From an uncultured Clostridia bacterium (GTDB lineage Bacteria > Bacillota > Clostridia > Lachnospirales > Lachnospiraceae), in assembly GCA_947178045.1 (NCBI GenBank), contig CAMWWR010000009.1, positions 1 to 14,069 of the forward strand: a stretch of 14,069 nt of DNA, written 5' to 3'. The notes under the pieces were generated by a model that did no database searches, was not told the origin of the DNA, and saw only the letters and a program-made list of their open reading frames with translations. Positions 13,425 through 14,069 of this stretch are shown in pieces. Position 1 is the first letter of the stretch, and every line of letters begins with the position of its first letter. Made by a program: the position numbers and the translations under genes.

Positions 13425-13453
13425 TTTCAATTGTCGAAAGGACAGTGTATAAT
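13425..13453 (+). promoter_or_regulatory. Possible second promoter P2 with overlapping inverted repeats
   Basis: A perfect TATAAT (13448-13453) has only a poor -35 (TTTCAA 13425-13430) 17 bases upstream. Two short inverted repeats cover the -35 to -10 region: CTTTC (13424-13428) with GAAAG (13436-13440), and TGTC (13432-13435) with GACA (13441-13444). A perfect 12-base palindrome GTTTCCGGAAAC (13461-13472) sits at the expected start site. The poor -35 plus palindromes would fit an activator- or repressor-controlled promoter; that is inference. Confidence 0.45.
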
Positions 13454-13514
13454 AAAAGCAGTTTCCGGAAACTGGCCGGTCTGTTTCATGTCCGTTATTA
13501 TTTCCGGAAGAGGT

Positions 13515-13546
13515 TCCGACCCGGTGTCCGGTGTCGGAGAAAGGAG
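13515..13546 (+). promoter_or_regulatory. Leader hairpin and ribosome binding site of the peptidase gene
   Basis: TCCGAC (13515-13520) pairs with GTCGGA (13533-13538). Nested inside, CCGG (13521-13524) pairs with CCGG (13528-13531) around TGT, giving about 10 pairs. The Shine-Dalgarno AAGGAG (13541-13546) follows after two bases and lies 8 bases before the ATG at 13555. The ribosome site therefore directly abuts a stable GC-rich stem in otherwise AT-rich DNA. Confidence 0.5.
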
Positions 13547-13554
13547 CGCGGGGG

Positions 13555-14069
13555 ATGCAATTAGCAGCGAAAAGAACCAGGAGCTATATTACATTGCCAT
13601 ATCAGTATTTGATGCGGCGGAATCCGAATAAGAAGTATCATTTCAACAAATCATTCCGCATTCCTTTTGAGGGTTATAAGATCGTGGGACGGAATGCATG
13701 TTCTGTGTATGCGGTTGCCGCGGTTTTGCACCATCATCTGAAATACGTCGATGGCATTGATTTTGATTCCAGAGGGAGCCGGTGCAAGAAGACAGCCCTT
13801 GAGAGCAGATATGTAAGAGCGAAGGGCGAAAACATAAATTATCAAATTTATCCGGGATTTTTGAAATCGTTTGCCCGGACGTGTATTCGTCGTTTTAATG
13901 CAGGTTTGAATGTGGATAGTGACATGCTGAGGACATGGAACACAACAAAGAACGAAATTAACAGGGGAAGACCGGTAATTTTGAATATTCTGTCAGCGCC
14001 GGCAAGCAATTATGTCAATCATTCGGTGTTTGCATACGGGTGGAGCCTCTGGTATGACGAGGACGGCGG
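13555..14069 (+). CDS. Papain/C39-like cysteine peptidase, partial (right edge)
   Basis: The frame is open from ATG 13555 to the window end (171 codons and 2 bases), with AAGGAG 8 bases upstream deciding the start. Cys49 in GRNACSVYAVAAVLHHH lies at the start of a helix, as in papain-like and C39 peptidases. His156 follows the characteristic 'INRGRPVILNIL...NHSVFAYGW' pattern (a strand after a K/R-G-R-P turn, then the catalytic His and a V-x-x-Y/G strand). The third catalytic residue (Asp or Asn), expected shortly after, may be in WYDEDG or beyond the edge. The N-terminal 40 residues are basic with no signal peptide. There is no ABC-transporter part visible so far. Base composition is AT-richer than the two-component genes upstream. 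A structured leader and possible promoters precede it. The substrate is unknown; bacteriocin-leader processing or another peptidase role are both possible. Confidence 0.7.
   Translation, partial: MQLAAKRTRSYITLPYQYLMRRNPNKKYHFNKSFRIPFEGYKIVGRNACSVYAVAAVLHHHLKYVDGIDFDSRGSRCKKTALESRYVRAKGENINYQIYPGFLKSFARTCIRRFNAGLNVDSDMLRTWNTTKNEINRGRPVILNILSAPASNYVNHSVFAYGWSLWYDEDG

Noticed and set aside
13431..13631. 66-codon + strand frame before the peptidase gene
   Set aside because: It starts upstream of the second -10 box, has no good ribosome site, and overlaps the peptidase gene, whose own start has AAGGAG at correct spacing.

Overview
The window looks like chromosomal DNA of an anaerobic, spore-forming Clostridia species, most likely a Lachnospiraceae relative. 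The reasons are an [FeFe]-hydrogenase, a spore-maturation gene (spmB), a family 9 glycoside hydrolase, strong purine-rich Shine-Dalgarno sites and Gram-positive style intrinsic terminators. The taxonomic reading is inference. No tRNA, rRNA, CRISPR array, complete insertion sequence or phage gene was seen.

Layout. Positions 1-36 hold the end of a + strand gene with a glutamate-rich tail, followed by a bidirectional terminator. An AT-rich, separately transcribed transglutaminase-fold gene runs leftward (139-1047) from a clear promoter at 1102-1130. Positions 1048-1500 hold that promoter, a doubtful short reading frame, an intrinsic terminator and a copy of a palindromic repeat. From 1501 to 13100 everything runs rightward in visibly GC-richer DNA: a cytoplasmic family 9 glycosidase, asparagine synthetase AsnA, polyphosphate kinase 1, a phosphofructokinase with an unusual active-site set, a short [FeFe]-hydrogenase, SpmB, a 64-residue unknown protein, and an OmpR-type response regulator with its histidine kinase. 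The last gene (13555 to beyond the right edge) is again AT-richer and encodes a papain/C39-like cysteine peptidase with its own promoter region and a structured leader.

How the genes fit together. ppk and the phosphofructokinase gene are about 50 bases apart and probably co-transcribed, linking polyphosphate with glycolytic flux. The glycosidase and the hydrogenase fit a fermentative sugar metabolism that disposes of electrons as H2. The unknown 64-residue gene, regulator and kinase look like one transcription unit, ended by a terminator supplied by a repeat copy. The peptidase immediately downstream is a plausible target of the two-component system by position only.

Two window-wide patterns go beyond ordinary gene content. 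First, a dispersed palindromic repeat family has three members (1403-1429, 9454-9595, 13108-13201); the middle one has near-perfect terminal inverted repeats and a possible CTAA target duplication at the hydrogenase stop codon. Second, three unrelated proteins (glycosidase, polyphosphate kinase, histidine kinase) each carry a purine-rich, low-complexity, repeat-containing charged segment added to an otherwise normal enzyme. The most unusual single protein is the histidine kinase, with a strongly basic, repeat-bearing cytoplasmic extension of about 140 residues ahead of its first membrane helix.
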